From Holothuria scabra (lineage: Eukaryota > Echinodermata > Holothuroidea > Aspidochirotida > Holothuriidae), in NCBI GenBank assembly GCA_037179385.1, contig CM074180.1:29741455-29805454 (forward strand): a DNA stretch of 64,000 bases, given 5' to 3'. Positions 60,631-64,000 of this stretch are shown here, one piece after another. Numbering within the stretch: the first letter of the stretch is position 1; every line of letters begins with the position of its first letter. The notes beneath the pieces were generated by a model, which worked only from the letters and a program-made list of their open reading frames with translations, was not told the origin of the DNA and ran no database searches. A program made the position numbers and the translations under genes.

Positions 60631-61545
60631 AGCAGATGGTTTTTGAGAAAATGAAGATAGAAAGTGTGACAAAGACTGAAGCAGAAAGTGATCCAGTCTG
60701 ATTTATGAGAATAACAAATCTGCCACTGATTCAAAGCTTTAGTCAAGATCACTCACACAAATAATGGGGGATCCTTTTTTGTGTGTGGTTAACCATGTTG
60801 GTTCTTTTTGAACATGTGTTCATTTTCCCTTCATTAGGGTGATTGACAAAAATTTGTACTGCATAGTTTTGGATGTATGTATGAATTGAAGGGGATTACA
60901 ACAGGTGGGTGATTCTTCAACTTGAGGAAAGGGAGAGATATGACACATGTATGAGTGTAGTGTTTCATCTTACCAATTCATTGGTGACCAATAGGGAAAT
61001 GTTGTAGTTGCAGGTAATGAGGGCCAGCAAAATAAATGAATTTATAAGTTGGCATTGGCAGAAGTTATCCATCTTAATATGACGTATCATGGTAGTATTA
61101 TCATACAATATTGAATGTGAATAGGAGCAACTTGATTTCATTGTTAAATTTGGTTCTGTGTTTGTGGTAAAGAAGAACATTTCTTCAGCATTTTGTTTAT
61201 CTTCTTTGAAGAAAGTAATTTTGGAGGAAAACTTGTAATGTATGTCACCCCTCCTTTCCTGTTATTTACACTTTGCAATCCCCACTTACCTGCAGTAAGT
61301 CCCTGGTGGCTCCCAGTGAGAAGTCACCCCGAGACGTCTGGAGAAGTTTGCCACGGACTTACTTCGTCAAGATCATCACTTTGGAACAATGAGAACCTGT
61401 TAACCACAAATCTATTTCTCATAAATTAAAGTATTAGGGAGCAAAATGTATTTACTCCAGTTATCTTGGGCAGCCAGAAGAATAAAAACATTAGTTGTGC
61501 CTCTCCTACCCTGTCATTACCTGCTCTACTCAAAAATTTTTAAAC

Positions 61546-61655
61546 AAACAAGTGAAAACAAGCTGGTGAGCTACAACTGGGAAAAAATAGCTGTACCTTG
61601 CTCACCTTGTACCAATTAGTTAGAAACTTCGCCATAAAACTCTATCTTTCTTAGT
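61546..61655 (+). mobile_element. SINE tail fragment (copy 7)
   Basis: Contains AAAACAAGCTGGTGAGCTAC, AACTGGGAAAAAATAGCTG, ACCAATTAGTTAGAAACTTC and CATAAAACTCTATC; the head is missing. Confidence 0.6.
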
Positions 61656-63410
61656 TGATGACTGTTCATAATGCCCCTATGTCTCCTCATATCTTTTCTT
61701 CCTGTCATGCCCCATTTCCCCCTGTTCTTCCCCTCCCCTTACCATCCTGCCCATGTTTATGAGGTCATTTACCTCTTTTTCTAAAGGATGATCATTAATG
61801 AAAGGATGTGTTTTGGTTCCTCCGTATAATGATCTCACCCAACACCTATGATGCTCTAACAAGCTTGCTCTGGGCATGTTTCAAATTGTCAGTTCTATTT
61901 GAAAGCTGCAGGTTATATCATTAGTGCTTCCTTCTATAAGTGAGCATTAAAAATGCATTTGATGGAGTCCTCATCATCAATTATGGCAGCTTAGCTTGCC
62001 TCACTTTTTTATTCTCTGTCTCTGAATCAAATTTCCTACTTAGACCTCTGGAGTAACTTTCATCTGGCTTTTATAGGGTGTTTGTCTTGACACAAATACG
62101 AAAAGGCTGGTATTTCCCAAAGTAGCCCATTAAAGCAATGAACCGCTTGCCGTACGTGTTTCCCTTCCATATAGCTCCAAGTGCTAATTCCATACATCTA
62201 TGCCATGAGTCACAACAATTATAGTACGCTTTTTAGGCCCAAAAGTGCCTTTTTTGTCTTTGTTCAATTGCACTTTTGTGAGTTTCGTGTTCATGGTTTG
62301 AAGGACATTGATGCCTTGTGGGCATCTTAACAATTACGTTACAAAAATTGACATATGTTTGCTCCATTTCTGGTCTAATGCCAAGGGGTAAAGTCATCAG
62401 TTATATTCTGCACAAAAATTTTGATAATTAACATGGATCTGTGTTCCCTCCTGGGAGGCTTAGAAGAGGCGGCATCCAGAAGGAAGATCTTTCTTTGAAC
62501 ATACTCCAGTGATGCGCAGGTTGTCTAATCTGTCATATCCCTGGAAAGTGCTGGAATGGCTCATTAAAAACAAACCAAACTGTATGGGGAAAGACCCTTT
62601 TTTGCTAAGGGAAAAAAGTAAGTCACTTGAGCAACTGGTTGACAAATCTACTTGCAATTTGGAACTGGAATGGGGTAAATGAAGTTGACCGGCTTCTTTG
62701 ATTAACTTAAGGTAAAATGAAAAAAAATATGGGTAGGATTAAAACTAAATCTGAATTGCAAAAAAAGGTTGTCAACAAAGAAATGAAGCCCAATAGTTTA
62801 GAAGGTTACAGAAATGCATGTAAACTATTCCTGTGGTTTCTTCCCTTCTATAGGTTTTATATATGCTTACAAAGAGCATTGGTTTGAAAGACAGGGAATA
62901 TATTCATCTTTAAAAAAACAAAAAACCTAAAAGGAATCAAAGTACTTCACTCACAAAATTCTAGAAATTTCATATGACATGATCATAATCTGCCTTTGTA
63001 ATTGACATAAATGTTTGAACTTCAGGAATCATACCCACATTAGTATATCCTGGTGTTTTTACTTGGGAAGTTAAGATTGTGTCTTTGAAAACTATAGGTA
63101 TAACCAAACTGTAAACTGCAGTATCTGAGAAGCAGATAATGAGTATAGGGTTAACATATGAGATTCCAACCTGTGTGCAACACTCTACATTATTATTTTG
63201 GCATAGACAACAGGTTGGTTCAGAAATGTTCAAACTTTGAAGAGGTATTGGTACATTTCAAGAACAGACAAAGATATTGACATATTTTCAAAAAATTTTT
63301 GATTGGGAAATCTTACTCTAAAACAGTCAAATAAAGCCAGGGTAATTTGCTGGCATGTCATGAGCATAGCAATGAATTTGTTTCGTTGAATTCCTTTAAG
63401 AAATGTTTTC

Positions 63411-63646
63411 ACTGCGTGTTTGGTCTAGCAGTAGAGCATCCGCATCCCACGCAGAAGGCCTGGGTTCAATTCCCAGGTTGAATCATACCAGAGACTCTAA
63501 AAATGGAACCTACTGCCACTGTGTGTGATGTTCAGCATAAGTAGTGGAGTAGGGAAAACAAGCCAGTGACTGGAAAAAAGGCTGTGGCTGGCTGGACTTG
63601 AACCAATAGGTTGGAAACTGGACAGTAAAACTCCATCTACCTACCT
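63411..63646 (+). mobile_element. tRNA-derived SINE, near full length (copy 8)
   Basis: Box A-like TCTAGCAGTAGAGCATCCGC and box B GGGTTCAATTCCC (63463-63475) are both well kept. The body has AAAATGGAACCTACTGCC, GTTCAGCATAAGTAGTGG, AACAAGCCAGTGACTGG and AACCAATAGGTTGGAAACTG, and the tail ends CCATCTACCTACC. It is the best template for the family. Confidence 0.75.
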
Positions 63647-64000
63647 TAAGTACTTTTGTGTAATCATGTCTAGGTTTGTATGGATGATGGGGATATGTGA
63701 AGGATTAAATACTTGGTGGACCTTTACAGTTATGGTGAAATTTGCAGGAAATGAAAGTAAACAGAATGAATGGATGAGAAACTTAAAAATATTTACCAAC
63801 TTGTCTCAATGATTGGTCAGGTTAAATCATTGTTGCTGGCAGAGCATATTTCCTGCTCTCTACTCAATGTGATGAGCCAATTTCTTGTGATCAACATTCT
63901 CATGTTTACACATCTATTCTTCAACATCTCTTTGTTCTGATACCTCTACTCTCTGACAATTCTCCATTGGAGTCAGTGTCAAGATAAAGTTCTTACCTGC

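Larger units (their letters stand above)
50921..64000 (+). other. Intron (or 3' flank) downstream of the last supported exon
   Basis: The stretch starts with the donor gtatga. No exon opening with the expected motor strand was found, so the intron probably runs past the window end, at least 13 kb. It holds a 92-base tandem duplication, two hAT-like MITEs, one family C copy and SINE copies. I see nothing else in 51000-53100, 55200-56880, 57330-58945, 59870-60550 or 61660-63405. Confidence 0.55.

Noticed and set aside
61284..61300. CACTTACCTGCAG resembling the 5' end of U1 snRNA
   Set aside because: The sequence after it does not follow the U1 stem-loops or an Sm site; it reads better as a - strand splice donor.
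63990..64000. ttcttacctgc at the window end, a donor for a - strand exon
   Set aside because: Only the putative donor is inside the window; no exon can be seen.

Overview
The window looks like AT-rich nuclear DNA from a marine invertebrate. The repeat set (many short non-autonomous DNA transposons, a tRNA-derived SINE family) and the very long introns fit a deuterostome such as an echinoderm or hemichordate, but this placement is a guess. There are no bacterial-style operons, no rRNA or tRNA genes and no CRISPR array. Nearly all open frames of 60-140 codons on both strands read as chance frames in non-coding DNA.

The only protein-coding gene I can support is on the + strand. Two well-formed exons, 23488-23687 and 50728-50920, join in frame across a 27,040-base intron. 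Together they give a Gly/Pro/Ser-rich segment, a conserved-looking block (SFFARAAQKLNLSSKKKRK) and a proline-rich linker ending in VKENPGVGK. From memory of the family, this is the stretch just before the kinesin motor domain of KIF26-type atypical kinesins (relatives of nematode VAB-8). The motor and tail exons would then lie beyond base 64000, and the N-terminal exons before 23488, possibly outside the window.

Several candidate alternative pieces lie around these exons: a 67-base cassette (34387-34453) that shifts frame into a second open frame of exon 50728-50920; a 39-base frame-preserving microexon (29107-29145); a CCAAT/TATA promoter with a short ATG-bearing first exon (48904-49110) that joins exon 50728-50920 in the correct phase; and a terminal exon with stop and AATAAA (53401-53599) that would end the protein before the motor. 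They are predictions from splice signals and phase only.

The rest is intron or flanking DNA filled with transposon remains. (1) Two TTAA-flanked MITE families, B and C, both start AGGG; family B twice inserted into its own copies (21283-21879 and 42983-43613). (2) Five hAT-like MITEs have 8-bp target duplications (7404, 13003, 19108, 54763, 59472). (3) Other palindromic or TA-flanked elements lie at 18808, 22805, 23861, 32956, 40869 and 50046. (4) A 1.26-kb element at 17097-18354 carries seven 145-bp tandem units rich in AGGTCA half-sites. (5) A tRNA-derived SINE family has at least eight full or partial copies.
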